59,942 bases of DNA, taken from contig URUL01000002.1 in NCBI GenBank assembly GCA_900551005.1, forward strand, positions 1 through 59,942, written 5' to 3'. Source of the DNA: an uncultured Ruminococcus sp. Lineage in GTDB: Bacteria > Bacillota > Clostridia > Oscillospirales > CAG-272. The notes beneath the pieces were generated by a model. That model was not told the DNA's origin, searched no databases, and was given only the letters and a program-made list of their open reading frames with translations. Below are positions 43,028 to 50,770 of the stretch, in pieces. The first letter of the stretch is position 1, and every line of letters begins with the position of its first letter. The position numbers and the translations under genes were made by a program.

Positions 43028-43044
43028 GAGAATAAGAACAAGAA

Positions 43045-43080
43045 ATCCCTGTCCGATTTATTTCGGGCAGGGATCGTTTA
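43045..43080. terminator. Terminator between the aminopeptidase and the SGNH gene
   Basis: A 12-bp stem with one G-T pair (43045-43056 with 43063-43074), 6-base loop, between convergent genes. The T-rich tail is better on the minus strand. Confidence 0.68.
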
Positions 43081-43096
43081 TATTGGAAAGAAAACA

Positions 43097-44155
43097 TTAT
43101 TTGCAGAGAAATTCCTTTACTTTTTCGCCGATGGCTTTTGCCATGTAGAAATAGCCCATACCGTTCGGATGACAGGTATCTGCCGTACATTCCTCGCGAA
43201 GCTCGTGGGGGAATATTTCGGATCCGTCAACAAAGCGGACGTTTTTATCGCCCTCAGAGAGCGCACGGTTGTAATTTTCGCGTATCAGACGGCGACGAGC
43301 TTCATTTCCGGCAATATCGGGGGCATAATCGACTTTGGATGCGAATATGATGGGCAAATCGGGATTTGCCACACGAATGCGCTTGTAGGCTGCATAGTGC
43401 GTTTTTTCGAGATATTCGAATGTCGGCGCGTTGTGGTCGTAATCATAGACCAAAACGCTCATATCCAGCTTTGAGATGTAATCTATCATGGCATCCTCGG
43501 CCCTGGCGGCACCCGCAAAGCCGAGATTGATGAAATCGCAATCGAGCATTCTGGAGATCACGGCAGGATATGAGGCACTCGCGGCGGGAGAGCCTACACC
43601 GTGAACGATGGAAGAGCCATAGAATACAACAGGCTTTTTGTACTGATAATCATCGGGAGGAAGCAACTCCGAGCCTTCCCTCAGAGCGATATACAGACGG
43701 TCTATCTTGGCGAAAAGCGGCAGATAGAGCGTGATCTCCTTCATCCCGGACTTGAGACGCACACGTCCCTCGGCAAATCCTGTGCTGCTCCCCTGATATG
43801 TATAGAATACACCGCCGAATTTCTGCATGCCGCCTTCCTTCACATAGAAATTGAAGCCGTATTTTGCGAGCATGGAAGACTGAGGCTGGCAGGATGTCTC
43901 GGCATAGGTTATATTTGCCTGAACAATCAAATAATCCGAGTCTGTTTTGAAGCGGACTCTTGCGCCTGCTGTCATGTCACCGAGGTGTTCAACAGCGGCA
44001 CTTGTATTTTTTGCGACCTCCACCGGAACGCGTCGGTATGGCTCACAGAGTCCGTGTATCGAAAACGGAGCCTTTGCCGCGTCGATATATATCGGATTTC
44101 CTACGGTCATCGACTGTCTTTCCGGCTTGAGACCGATATCTTTTGTTACCGTCAT
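43097..44155 (-). CDS. SGNH/GDSL-type esterase with N-terminal beta domain
   Basis: 352 residues. The N-terminal half (1-165) is beta-rich, like the jelly-roll domain before carbohydrate-esterase SGNH folds. The SGNH part starts at VVFYGSSIVHGVG (nucleophile Ser181 or Ser182), then Gly in NLGFAG (about 211-216), Asn242 (YDHNAP), and the Asp326-x-x-His329 pair (ADTCHPNG). No signal peptide. It follows the GH29 fucosidase by five bases, so it probably removes an acyl group (such as O-acetyl) from the same sugar. Confidence 0.87.
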   Translation of the reverse strand: MTVTKDIGLKPERQSMTVGNPIYIDAAKAPFSIHGLCEPYRRVPVEVAKNTSAAVEHLGDMTAGARVRFKTDSDYLIVQANITYAETSCQPQSSMLAKYGFNFYVKEGGMQKFGGVFYTYQGSSTGFAEGRVRLKSGMKEITLYLPLFAKIDRLYIALREGSELLPPDDYQYKKPVVFYGSSIVHGVGSPAASASYPAVISRMLDCDFINLGFAGAARAEDAMIDYISKLDMSVLVYDYDHNAPTFEYLEKTHYAAYKRIRVANPDLPIIFASKVDYAPDIAGNEARRRLIRENYNRALSEGDKNVRFVDGSEIFPHELREECTADTCHPNGMGYFYMAKAIGEKVKEFLCK

Positions 44156-44160
44156 CGTAT

Positions 44161-45516
44161 TTACTCCTCAAAGATTCTGATGCTCTTTATAAGAGGGACA
44201 TCGCGTGAGCCTGTTATATAAATGCGGAGGCTGTCCATCTCCTTATTCACAGGGCATATCTTCTTGTGTCCTATCGTGGTATCGTCAAAGAAATGGCGAA
44301 AAACATTCTTTATGTTTTTCGTGGCAAGCGAGAAGCTCGAAACGCGCTGACCGTGTGCAATCTCTTCGCATAGCTCGATATAAGCGATCTTCTTTTTGCC
44401 GTCAAATATTATTTCATAGAACTTCTGTGTTTCGGATATCCATACTTCCTTCATATTGGATCTTTTACAGAGTTCTTTCTCATCTGAGAATGCGGTTTTT
44501 ATCCAATCGCCGAATTCCTGCAAACGCGCAACATCTTTTTCATCAAATTTTCCGTTCGGCATCGGAGGAATATTCAGATTCAGGCAGGTATTGTTTCCGA
44601 CGGAATTCAGATAGACCTTTTTGAGGTGTTCGAGCGAATGAGCACTCTCGTCAGGATGATAGAACCAGCCGGGACGTATAGAAGTATCTACCTCTGCGGG
44701 AGCAAATACCGGCTTACGCGAATAAATCATGGATTCGAAATCGCCTATTGTATTATATGTATTGAAAATATACTGCAATGTCCCGGGAACAGGAGACGCC
44801 GTCTGCGGTGCCGGCTGAAGTCTGTGACAAAGCTCATACGGAACTACAGCCCATTCCGCATGTCGGCGTGAACCGCTTTCGTTTCCTATCCAGCGTACAT
44901 CGGGACTGTGATCGTTATATATGACGGCATTCGGCTGATATTTGCGGATAAGCTCAAAATATCCGTCGAAATCGTATTCCTGACGCTTGCCGGTTGCCGT
45001 TTCGCCGTTTGCTTCGTCAAACCATACCTCAAAAACTTCTCCGTAACCGGTAAGAAGCTCCATAAGCTGTGCTTTGAAGAAATCGTTGTATTTATCTGTT
45101 CCGTAGTATTCGGAATTTCTGTCCCACGGTGAAAGATAGAAGCCGAACTTGATTCCCGCCTTGCGGCAAGCGTCCGAAAGCTCGCGGACAACATCGCCCC
45201 TACCGTTTTTATAAGGGGAATTTTTTATGGAGTGCTCGGTGGTCTTTGTCTGCCATAGGCAAAAACCGTCTTGATGCTTGGCAGTTATGATGGCACCCTT
45301 GAATCCTGCAGCCTTTATAGCGCGCACCCAGCCTTCACAGTCAAGCTCGACGGGATCGAATATGGCGGGGTCTTCCGTACCGTCGCCCCATTCTTTTCCT
45401 GTGTATGTATTCGGGCTGAAATGAATGAATGCGTACATCTCCATATCAAACCATCGGAGTTGATTTTCCGTAGGACGGACATTCCCCAAAACTTTCTGAT
45501 ATTCTTGTATTTCCAT
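44161..45516 (-). CDS. GH29 alpha-L-fucosidase
   Basis: 451 residues. The N-terminal barrel reads MYAFIHFSPNTYTGKEWGDG, IITAKHQDGFCLWQTKTTEH and KFGFYLSPWDRN. The nucleophile Asp167 is in EVFEVWFDEANGE. A small C-terminal beta domain follows. No signal peptide, so the substrate must be a small imported fucoside. It removes terminal L-fucose with retention. Paired with the SGNH esterase. No sugar transporter or fucose pathway is in the window. SD TGGAGGAA. Confidence 0.94.
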   Translation of the reverse strand: MEIQEYQKVLGNVRPTENQLRWFDMEMYAFIHFSPNTYTGKEWGDGTEDPAIFDPVELDCEGWVRAIKAAGFKGAIITAKHQDGFCLWQTKTTEHSIKNSPYKNGRGDVVRELSDACRKAGIKFGFYLSPWDRNSEYYGTDKYNDFFKAQLMELLTGYGEVFEVWFDEANGETATGKRQEYDFDGYFELIRKYQPNAVIYNDHSPDVRWIGNESGSRRHAEWAVVPYELCHRLQPAPQTASPVPGTLQYIFNTYNTIGDFESMIYSRKPVFAPAEVDTSIRPGWFYHPDESAHSLEHLKKVYLNSVGNNTCLNLNIPPMPNGKFDEKDVARLQEFGDWIKTAFSDEKELCKRSNMKEVWISETQKFYEIIFDGKKKIAYIELCEEIAHGQRVSSFSLATKNIKNVFRHFFDDTTIGHKKICPVNKEMDSLRIYITGSRDVPLIKSIRIFEE

Positions 45517-45555
45517 TTATTCCTCCATAGAGCGTTTTGCAAAATATGCGAAATA

Positions 45556-45585
45556 AATATATCATAAAAGCGACGCTCTTGTCAA
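45556..45585 (-). promoter_or_regulatory. Promoter for the fucosidase-esterase operon
   Basis: On the minus strand: TTGACA (45580-45585), 18-bp spacer, TATATT (45556-45561). Confidence 0.68.
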
Positions 45586-45588
45586 GAG
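45576..45588. promoter_or_regulatory. 13-bp palindrome over the fucosidase -35 box
   Basis: CTCTTG-T-CAAGAG is a perfect inverted repeat covering TTGACA of the operon promoter. It is well placed to be an operator for a sugar-responsive repressor, which is not encoded next door. Confidence 0.5.
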
Positions 45589-45673
45589 TTATCGACTTTT
45601 TGAAGTATAAAACTGTTATTATTTTTCAGCTGAGTCTGAGCTGACAGCTCGGTTTTCGCGTATGCCTTGCGTT

Positions 45674-46558
45674 TCAGCGAAATTCTTTATCGTGCTTGCT
45701 GAAAAAGTCACGGTATACACGTACGTTTTCAAGCTCTGTCCAGCGCTTTTCACAAACGGGACGTGCATCGAGATCGTATATTTTGGCGCCGTTCATTGCA
45801 AGGATAAAGGGGCTGTGAGTGGCTACAATAAACTGACAGCCGTAAAAACGCGCCGAATCCTCGATAAACCTTGCAAGCTCCAGCTGATAAGCGGCAGAAA
45901 GACTGTTTTCCGGCTCGTCGAGAAGATAGAGCGCATTTTCCTTTATCTCATTCGTAAAATAGTGAAAAGCGCTTTCTCCGTTGGATTTTTCGGTTACGTT
46001 CTGCGACAGACGGCGCTTTGTGTACTTGTTTTTTGTCGTATGTCTCGCTTCGTTGTGGCGACGAAGCTCATCATACTGTGACAGATCGCGCATAAGAAAA
46101 GCCGGCTCATTCGGGTCGGTCAGCTTTTCGTATTCGTGAAAAATATCATCGCGCCGCTTATCCACGCCGTCATTGATCGCACGCATGTCGAGCAGGAAAT
46201 CAAAGACCTCATCGCTTGTGATGATGCGGCTGCCGCCGGGGAGAAAGCCGCGCGTAAGCCCGTATTTGCAAAAAGAGAGATATTCTTCGAAATACGGGGT
46301 GCGGTTGAAGGGAGCTTTTCGTATAAGACCGAGCTTTTCCGCCACTATATTCAGAAAAGTCGATTTTCCCGAGCCGTTTCCGCCGTAGAATATCGTAATC
46401 GGCGCAAATTCGGCATGAGAAAAATATTTCTCGGGAAAGATCTTAAAAGGATAGACGCAGTCGGCAAAGCAGGTCATCTCAACCTTATAGTTGAAGGAGA
46501 GAACGTATTGCGCCTCATCAAGCTCCGATGCGGGATCGAAAAAATCGAGATACATCAT
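45674..46558 (-). CDS. AAA/ABC-type ATPase coupled to an S24 repressor
   Basis: 294 residues. Walker A GGNGSGKST at 59-67, an ABC-signature-like SNGESAF (192-198) and Walker B LYLLDEPENSLS (about 210-221), then VATHSPFI (about 245-252, H-switch). This is the COG3910-like group of single-domain SMC/RecN-related ATPases; no nuclease or TOPRIM domain is fused. Between the Walker motifs is a basic stretch (KNKYTKRRLSQ). The start overlaps the repressor gene by four bases, so they are co-translated. Role unknown; DNA repair, plasmid/phage defence or membrane stress are open. Confidence 0.82.
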   Translation of the reverse strand: MMYLDFFDPASELDEAQYVLSFNYKVEMTCFADCVYPFKIFPEKYFSHAEFAPITIFYGGNGSGKSTFLNIVAEKLGLIRKAPFNRTPYFEEYLSFCKYGLTRGFLPGGSRIITSDEVFDFLLDMRAINDGVDKRRDDIFHEYEKLTDPNEPAFLMRDLSQYDELRRHNEARHTTKNKYTKRRLSQNVTEKSNGESAFHYFTNEIKENALYLLDEPENSLSAAYQLELARFIEDSARFYGCQFIVATHSPFILAMNGAKIYDLDARPVCEKRWTELENVRVYRDFFSKHDKEFR

Positions 46559-47307
46559 TTTTTCAGCTTTCCTATGACCTTGCCGAAGCAGGTAATGCTT
46601 ACTGCGGTATCGAGGGGAATGTCGCTGTAATCAGGATTGAGGGAAATGAGCCTGTTTCCGCCGTACTGCTTGAAGTAGCTTTCACCGTCTACGGAAAAAA
46701 TGCCGAGCTCGCCTATCTCTATATTCTTTCGGTCGGAAACGAGCAGAATGTCACCGTCGCTGTATTTCGGCGCCATACTGTTTCCACGCACTTTTATTGC
46801 AAAATCCGCGGCATCTGTTGTCGGATTGCTGTATACAGAGATATTTGTATAATCGCTGTCTTCCAGATAAGAGCCGGTGCCGGCAGAGGCAGCTGTGGAA
46901 TACAGACGGAGTGTGCGTATCTTGCGCGCGGCTTCCGTCACGTCCGCGTTTTTCTGCGGTTCGTATTCACGCTTTGCCGCGGCTTCTTTTGCCTTTTTCA
47001 AACGGCTGTATTCCTTATTTATAATATAGTCGGCAGTTTCCTTGCCGCTTGCATCGAGCTCGGAATATTTACGCATGATATCGGGAAGAGAAGAGATGTC
47101 ACCGTAAGAAGCCGTACCGAGAAGCTCATCCATGGAGCACGAAAAAGCATTCGAAAGTGCCGTGAGGGTAGAGAGCTTTGGATCGGTCGTGGCGCCGGAA
47201 AGCAATTTATTGAGAGTTCCCAGCGATATCCCGGAAAGCTCGGAGAGGCGCTCATTTGTGAGCTTCTTATCCTTTTTTATTTTCTTGATACATTCAAGCC
47301 ATTCCAT
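46555..47307 (-). CDS. XRE-family repressor with LexA-like S24 peptidase domain
   Basis: 250 residues. Helix-turn-helix at 1-60 (LTNERLSELSGISLGTLNKL). A helical linker (65-130), then an S24 domain with Ser177 (VRGNSMAPKYSDGDILLV) and Lys213 (GESYFKQYGG), the Ser-Lys pair of LexA, UmuD and phage CI repressors. Ala142-Gly143 (TAASAGTG) is a plausible self-cleavage site. RecA filaments after DNA damage would then inactivate it, but some S24 XRE proteins do not cleave. SD ACAGGAGG. It reads away from a promoter inside a large inverted repeat and probably represses itself and the divergent genes. Confidence 0.92.
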   Translation of the reverse strand: MEWLECIKKIKKDKKLTNERLSELSGISLGTLNKLLSGATTDPKLSTLTALSNAFSCSMDELLGTASYGDISSLPDIMRKYSELDASGKETADYIINKEYSRLKKAKEAAAKREYEPQKNADVTEAARKIRTLRLYSTAASAGTGSYLEDSDYTNISVYSNPTTDAADFAIKVRGNSMAPKYSDGDILLVSDRKNIEIGELGIFSVDGESYFKQYGGNRLISLNPDYSDIPLDTAVSITCFGKVIGKLKK

Positions 47308-47378
47308 ATTAAAACCTCCTGTTTCTGTAAAAGAGAAATATTCCGCCGAGTTATTTCATATTATATTATTACGATTAT

Positions 47379-47407
47379 ATTTTATCACAAAGATTTGATT
47401 TTGTAAA
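47379..47407 (-). promoter_or_regulatory. Leftward promoter for the repressor-ATPase operon
   Basis: On the minus strand: TTTACA (47402-47407), 17-bp spacer, TAAAAT (47379-47384). The -35 lies in the left arm of the inverted repeat, mirror image of the rightward one. A TATAAT at 47374-47379 also exists but its spacing would be 22. Confidence 0.6.
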
Positions 47408-47486
47408 TAGGTTTTTGAAAATATTTTATATTTTACGGTAAAAATATTGATGAAATTTATAAAAACCTATTGACAAAACGCAAATC
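47392..47486. repeat. Long inverted repeat spanning both divergent promoters
   Basis: Left arm 47392-47416, right arm 47461-47486. The inner 18 bp (47399-47416 with 47461-47478) match at 17 positions; the outer part adds GATTTG with a one-base gap. Each arm contains a -35 box. Likely operator region for the S24 repressor. Confidence 0.75.
47426..47441 (+). promoter_or_regulatory. Direct repeat copy 1 (possible operator)
   Basis: TTATATTTTACGGTAA, 15 of 16 identical to 47510-47525. It contains the near-palindrome TTTTACGGTAAAA, centred between the two promoters. Confidence 0.55.
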
Positions 47487-47498
47487 GCGTAGTATAAT
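47470..47498 (+). promoter_or_regulatory. Rightward sigma-A promoter of the divergent locus
   Basis: Perfect TTGACA (47470-47475), 17-bp spacer, perfect TATAAT (47493-47498). The spacer holds ACGC-n5-GCGT. A perfect consensus promoter normally needs a repressor. Confidence 0.85.
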
Positions 47499-47509
47499 CA
47501 AAATACAAA

Positions 47510-47525
47510 TTATATTTGACGGTAA
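47510..47525 (+). promoter_or_regulatory. Direct repeat copy 2 (possible operator)
   Basis: TTATATTTGACGGTAA just downstream of the expected transcript start (about +5 to +20), a classic repressor position. Matches the copy at 47426-47441. Confidence 0.55.
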
Positions 47526-47559
47526 TTTTTATACATAAATATAAATTCGGAGGGCGAAA

Positions 47560-47877
47560 ATGATCACAGAAAACGGATTTGAAATAATAGATGGTTGTAT
47601 AGTTTATGAATACGAAGCTGTATGTCCGAATTATGCCGAAAAGAAAAAGGCGTCGCACGGTCTTTTTGCCGCACTTTTTGCTTTGTTTTCCACTGTATTT
47701 GCTTTCATGGAAAATCTGCTCTGCATATTCATTGCGAGCATGATAATCTCATCGAAGAAAATACGCTTTGCTTTAAAGAAGAAAAAGCTTGTGCAGGTAT
47801 TCGCATGCATCGGCATATTTGCTTTTTGCTCCGCTTTTACGCTTATCGGTGTGGAGCTTGCCATACTTTTGGTGTAA
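47560..47877 (+). CDS. Small two-TM protein next to the SPL-like gene
   Basis: 105 residues, family not recognised. A soluble N-terminal 30 residues (GFEIIDGCIVYEYEAVCPNY) includes two Cys, then two transmembrane helices (FAALFALFSTVFAFMENLLCIF-type region split by MIISSKKIR, and FACIGIFAFCSAFTLIGVELAILLV). SD CGGAGGG precedes ATG 47560. It is the first gene read from the rightward promoter; the next gene starts three bases after its stop. Confidence 0.78.
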   Translation: MITENGFEIIDGCIVYEYEAVCPNYAEKKKASHGLFAALFALFSTVFAFMENLLCIFIASMIISSKKIRFALKKKKLVQVFACIGIFAFCSAFTLIGVELAILLV

Positions 47878-47880
47878 AAA

Positions 47881-48756
47881 ATGCACGAGGCAGAAGCGAA
47901 GTGTATATTGTCGTCCCATGGGCGCATGAATCCGTATCGCGGATGCTCGCATGGCTGCATTTACTGCGATTCGCGCAGTAAATGCTATGGGTTTGCTCAT
48001 GATTTTTCGGATGTGGAGGTAAAGGTCAATGCACCGGAGCTTCTCGAAAATGCACTTTTGCATAAACGGAAACGCTCGATGATCGGAACGGGCAGTATGT
48101 GTGACCCGTATCAGGATGCTGAGGAAAAATACAGAATAACGGAAAAATGTGCGCTTATCGCCGAAAAATACGGCTTCGGCTTTACCTTTATTACGAAAAG
48201 TTCGCGGTGTTTGCGCGATATCGATATTTTCAGCTGTATAAATGAGAAAACGAAATGTGTTGTGCAGATGACGCTTACCACATCGGATACGAATGTATGC
48301 CGTATACTCGAGCCGAATGTCTCGGACACATATGAAAGAGCCGAAGCTCTCGAGCGCTTTAAAAATGCGGGAATCCCCTCTGTCGTTTGGCTTTCTCCTT
48401 TTTTGCCGTATATTAACGACACCGAGGAAAATCTGCGCTCGCTTCTTGAGATCTGCGCGGCAGTAGGTGTGAGACATATCGTAAATTTTGGAATCGGGCT
48501 TACTCTTCGCGAAGGAAGCAGAGAGTATTTCTATCGCGAGCTGGACCGGCATTTTCCGGGGCTATCCGATAGATATAGGCATGATTTCGGCGATTCTTAT
48601 GTGTGCGCAAGCCAAAATAATGACAGGCTGATGCGTATATTTACGGATTTTTGCGACAAGTACGGCATGGGCTCCGATCCCGGACATGCGTTTGCTTATC
48701 TCGGTGAATTCGAGGATAAGCGCATGGGAAATCAGCTCGCTCTTGACATCTTTTGA
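47881..48756 (+). CDS. SPL-family radical SAM protein
   Basis: 291 residues. Opens with ILSSHGRMNPYRGCSHGC, and the radical-SAM motif CSHGCIYCDSRS (Cx3Cx2C) is near residues 22-29, followed by IGTGSMCDPYQDAEEKYRIT. This layout is the SplB-related/Rv2578c-like group. True spore photoproduct lyase repairs UV thymine dimers in spores, but many relatives act on other targets; this one is shorter than SplB. No SD precedes ATG 47881, so it depends on coupling to the small membrane protein. Placed under an S24-type repressor locus, which hints at a damage response. Confidence 0.87.
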   Translation: MHEAEAKCILSSHGRMNPYRGCSHGCIYCDSRSKCYGFAHDFSDVEVKVNAPELLENALLHKRKRSMIGTGSMCDPYQDAEEKYRITEKCALIAEKYGFGFTFITKSSRCLRDIDIFSCINEKTKCVVQMTLTTSDTNVCRILEPNVSDTYERAEALERFKNAGIPSVVWLSPFLPYINDTEENLRSLLEICAAVGVRHIVNFGIGLTLREGSREYFYRELDRHFPGLSDRYRHDFGDSYVCASQNNDRLMRIFTDFCDKYGMGSDPGHAFAYLGEFEDKRMGNQLALDIF

Positions 48757-48860
48757 TTTCGCCGGTATGATTGCGGATATCGAGACCGTCAAGAGAGAGG
48801 GATAATGATAGAAAAGCCGACAAGACAGTGATATACAGTGATATAAAAATCTCTTCAAAA

Positions 48861-48898
48861 GTGAAAGGCTCCTTGCGCTTTGGCAAGGAGCCTTTCAC
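48861..48898 (-). terminator. Terminator of the glycosylase operon
   Basis: A 16-bp perfect stem (48861-48876 with 48883-48898) and 6-base loop. A T4 run follows on the minus strand, 12 bases after the glycosylase stop. Confidence 0.78.
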
Positions 48899-48909
48899 CT
48901 ATGTGTGAA

Positions 48910-49437
48910 TTATAATATGATTTTCCATTCCTCTGTCAGCTTTTCAAGTGATGCGGAAGCATTGGCAGGGCTGGTGGAGGGAAGCTTTACTGCCGCCATG
49001 CCTGTCTTGGGCAGGATGTATTTATCATAAAGGCGGGCGGCTGTTCCGCCGTTTACAAATATGCGCGATATCTTGCTTTTGGAGAGGATTTCGGAAATAT
49101 CGTTGGGCACGGCATTTTTGATGGAGCTGTCGGAAGAACCGCTTATTTCGCATGATGCGATGACATCCCACAGCGCGATTCCGTTTCTCAGTAACATAGA
49201 GCGCTTTTCCTCGGCGGTCTCGGGAACATTTTCCCCGAAAAGACCGGAAAGAACACGCCAGAATCGATTCTGCGGATGCGCATAAAAGAATGCCGCCTCA
49301 CGCGATTTCACGGAAGGAAAGCTACCGAGAATAAGGATGCGTGAATTTTCATCCCATATCGGCGCGATATTGTGCACTGCGTGCTCGCTTGCGGGGCAGA
49401 CTGCACCGTTTGCCATAAGAAGCGCGTACTTGACCAT
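48910..49437 (-). CDS. DNA-deoxyinosine/uracil glycosylase (UDG superfamily)
   Basis: 175 residues. Motifs: ILILGSFPSVKSREAAFFY (motif 1), HPQNRFWRVLSGLFGE, GIALWDVI, and LPSTSPANAS near the C-terminus. These fit the hypoxanthine-DNA glycosylase (UDG family 6) group close to Mug. It removes deaminated bases (hypoxanthine or uracil) from DNA. ATG 49437 is assumed; Met8 is another possible start, and the family usually begins near HAVHNIAP. Third gene after AraC and Nudix genes. Confidence 0.87.
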   Translation of the reverse strand: MVKYALLMANGAVCPASEHAVHNIAPIWDENSRILILGSFPSVKSREAAFFYAHPQNRFWRVLSGLFGENVPETAEEKRSMLLRNGIALWDVIASCEISGSSDSSIKNAVPNDISEILSKSKISRIFVNGGTAARLYDKYILPKTGMAAVKLPSTSPANASASLEKLTEEWKIIL

Positions 49438-49455
49438 GCAGAATATATTTCCCGT

Positions 49456-49806
49456 TCACGCAAAACGCGAATTGTCGGAAAAATCATCGTCCGAGCTAAT
49501 CCACATCAGCCGAATTTCATTGCCGGAAACATTTTTTTCGTGAATAAGCGTGCCGCTCCAGAATTCGAGAAGCAATTCCTCCTCGCAATAAGTCAAATCC
49601 ATGAGATGCGAGATCTTTATGTCATCGCGTGAGATCGCGGTTTCCTCAAAAAGCTCGCGATATGCCGCTTCCTCGCTCATTTCGCCGGGCTCTATCTTGC
49701 CGCCTACGAAATTCAGCTTGCCTTGATGCGGCGCTTTTTTTCGCAGACACATGAGAATTTTGCTCCTGTCGGGCGAAAAGACAAGTATAAGATTACATTT
49801 TTTCAT
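49456..49806 (-). CDS. Nudix hydrolase, MutT-like
   Basis: 116 residues from ATG 49806. The Nudix box is complete: GGKIEPGEMSEEAAYRELFE then EE (about 35-56), with the REx2EE metal site. The start KKCNLILVFSPDRSKILMCL and VSGNEIRLMWIS near the end fit 8-oxo-dGTP diphosphatase types. It would clean oxidised nucleotides, a good match for the DNA glycosylase that follows. Start 49806 is chosen for the family N-terminus; an in-frame ATG at 49839 would overlap the AraC gene by 26 bases. Confidence 0.88.
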   Translation of the reverse strand: MKKCNLILVFSPDRSKILMCLRKKAPHQGKLNFVGGKIEPGEMSEEAAYRELFEETAISRDDIKISHLMDLTYCEEELLLEFWSGTLIHEKNVSGNEIRLMWISSDDDFSDNSRFA

Positions 49807-49813
49807 TTCAAAT

Positions 49814-50608
49814 TCACTTCCCGCGTTTTCGGTATTCACCTGTCGTTATTCCCGCTGTCTTGCGAAACTGACGGCAAAAATAAGCGCAATCATAAAAGCC
49901 GAGCAGGCTTGATATATGTTCTATGGTATAGTCTGAAGTATCGAGAAGCAGCTTTGCCTTGCTTATTTTTGCTTTCATCAGATATTCGGAAAACGGAATC
50001 CCGACGACGGATGAAAATAGTTTGCCGAAATAATCGGCGCTGTAGCCGTATACTTTTGCCGTTTCCGAGAGCGAACCGATATTTTCGGGAGAAAAGTCCA
50101 TTTGTTCTGTCAGCTTCTTGATCATGGCGTCGTGCGGTGCTTCTATGATAGGGGAAGGCGCTTTGGGCGAGCCGCCGAAAAACTCTGTCAGCGCGCAGTG
50201 CAGAAATTCTGCCGCACTTTCGTTTTCACCTTTATTATAATAGAAAATAACGCGGCGAAGCAGGCGCGAATAAAACTCGGCATCGGGTATCGTTTTGCAG
50301 AGAGTTTTTTTCGGAAAGGCGGCTATATTCCGCGGTGAGAAGTGAACATTAAGCGCAAGCAGACGGTCATTTATATCGTGGGAAGCATTATAGCGTGTAT
50401 TCGGGCAGAGCAGGAAGCTCTTTCCGGCGGATATCTCCATAGGCTCTCCGCCACACACTATCATGCCTTTTCCGCGCAGAACCGTCCACAGGTCATAATC
50501 TGAAAATCCCGCCGTATTCCAGCTCCAATCCGCCGGGCAGTCCGATATACCGCAGGAATTGATTCTGATGTCAAGTTCATGTAAGGCTTCTTCCATCGTT
50601 TCCTCCAA
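49814..50608 (-). CDS. AraC-family transcriptional regulator
   Basis: 264 residues. A cupin-like sensing domain in the N-terminal half (GKGMIVCGGEPMEISAGKSF, LLCPNTRYNASHD) and two helix-turn-helix motifs at the C-terminus (VYGYSADYFGKLFSSVVGIP and ISSLLGFYDCAYFCRQFRKT). AraC members of this type often sense sugars. Here it heads an operon with DNA/nucleotide repair genes, which is unusual. It has its own promoter; SD TGGAGGAAA. Confidence 0.9.
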   Translation of the reverse strand: MEETMEEALHELDIRINSCGISDCPADWSWNTAGFSDYDLWTVLRGKGMIVCGGEPMEISAGKSFLLCPNTRYNASHDINDRLLALNVHFSPRNIAAFPKKTLCKTIPDAEFYSRLLRRVIFYYNKGENESAAEFLHCALTEFFGGSPKAPSPIIEAPHDAMIKKLTEQMDFSPENIGSLSETAKVYGYSADYFGKLFSSVVGIPFSEYLMKAKISKAKLLLDTSDYTIEHISSLLGFYDCAYFCRQFRKTAGITTGEYRKRGK

Positions 50609-50627
50609 AAAAAGTTCTCATGCCGTA

Positions 50628-50656
50628 ATAATACAATAAATTTTCCCCGCAGTCAA
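50628..50656 (-). promoter_or_regulatory. Sigma-A promoter for the AraC-Nudix-glycosylase operon
   Basis: On the minus strand: TTGACT (50651-50656), 17-bp spacer, TATTAT (50628-50633). Confidence 0.72.
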
Positions 50657-50770
50657 TAGATAATGCGTTTTTTCTGTGGTAAAATAAAAATAAATACGGC
50701 TTTTTTAAAAAACACCAACCTTTTGATTTTTTACGCCACTATATAGGAAAACGACGTCGGAGCAATAAAA

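Noticed and set aside
45626..45644. TCAGCT-n7-AGCTGA inverted repeat after the AAA ATPase gene
   Set aside because: Short stem and no T run on the minus strand; not enough for a terminator.
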